In this document: positions 63,686 to 64,000 of the stretch, piece by piece
Layout: each line of letters starts with the position of its first letter
Position numbering within the stretch: the first letter of the stretch is position 1
Source: Paralvinella palmiformis
Lineage: Eukaryota > Annelida > Polychaeta > Terebellida > Alvinellidae
Length of the DNA stretch: 64,000 nt
Assembly: GCA_025642065.1 (NCBI GenBank)
Contig: JAODUP010001155.1
Coordinates: forward strand, 1 to 64,000
Direction of reading: 5' to 3'
Position numbers and translations under genes: made by a program
The notes under the pieces: model-generated
What the model saw: only the letters and a program-made list of their open reading frames with translations
Database searches by the model: none
What the model was told of the DNA's origin: nothing

Positions 63686-63691
63686 GTGAAT

Positions 63692-63850
63692 ATGGCTTCA
63701 TCAGGTGGTGCACACAAGCACTGTTCCACAATGTCTAAATGATTCACGAACAACACTAGGCACACACTTTCATCGGCTACTTGAGGATAAAACCAAAAGA
63801 AAAACCTGGATTGTTAAGATTAGTAGAGATCCTGGATCATGTTCACGCTA
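63692..63850 (+). pseudogene. THAP-domain fragment
   Basis: An ATG at 63692 starts MASSGGAH. After a frame change the text is TVPQCLNDSRT, THFHRLLEDKTKRKTWIVKI and SRDPG, the layout of the first half of a THAP zinc finger (Cys, FHRxP, W). The first Cys of the C2CH set is not visible and the second half is not readable. It may be part of another P-type transposon or a decayed THAP gene that continues past the window. Confidence 0.5.
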
Positions 63851-64000
63851 TTACACTATCATGACTTATTTCCTCCAGTTTCCTATGCAGCTTATCTACA
63901 GTATGTGGATGCTTCTGGCTTAATTACATCAAGTGCAAGATTTATTAATCACGATCAAGAGAATATAGGTCATTATTGAAAAGAAAAAATGGTTTATTGA

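Overview
The window is animal nuclear DNA, most likely from a mollusc or another lophotrochozoan. It is AT-rich and full of long dinucleotide and trinucleotide runs. Genes have many short exons with GT/AG introns. Repeats include L2/CR1-type LINEs, tRNA-derived SINEs, hAT, P and pogo-like DNA transposons and a Gypsy LTR element. A C1q-domain secreted protein fits the large C1q families known in molluscs. The species cannot be fixed from sequence alone.

Three genes are well supported, all on the + strand. (1) 433-9961 holds the last 12 exons of a P5B-type ATPase (ATP13A2/ATP13A3-like). They encode 486 residues, from the hinge region through helices M5-M10 to the stop, and the 5' part lies outside the window. 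The exons join in frame throughout, but the near-universal GDGxND motif reads GDAAND. (2) 18060-31550 holds a seven-exon gene for a 406-residue secreted protein: signal peptide, ten-cysteine Ly6/uPAR three-finger domain, Pro/Trp-rich decapeptide repeats, collagen Gly-X-Y region and C-terminal C1q domain. I do not know this combination from described families, and it is the most interesting object here. (3) 38670-39929 is a single-exon, GC-rich gene for a 419-residue protein with an N-myristoylation motif, WD40-like sequence and a C-terminal SOCS box.

Weaker gene candidates are a three-exon secreted six-cysteine peptide (35251-35795), a terminal exon with a transmembrane helix on the - strand (45471-45646), and isolated terminal-type exons at 41174-41472, 57576-57667 and 58063.

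Mobile DNA fills much of the rest. A hAT relic lies in a P5B ATPase intron (2863-3958). A partial LINE (12155-13040) and a nearly complete but dead LINE (13838-16985, -) lie between genes 1 and 2. A 4.56-kb Gypsy element with 165-167-bp LTRs and a perfect AATCT target duplication sits antisense in intron 1 of the Ly6-C1q gene (18582-23145). LINE pieces recur at 42-56 kb. A pogo-like MITE lies at 51025-51512. A decayed THAP/P-element transposase, itself hit by a SINE, lies at 59733-61450, and a THAP-like fragment lies at the right end. Minisatellites occupy introns of both large genes.
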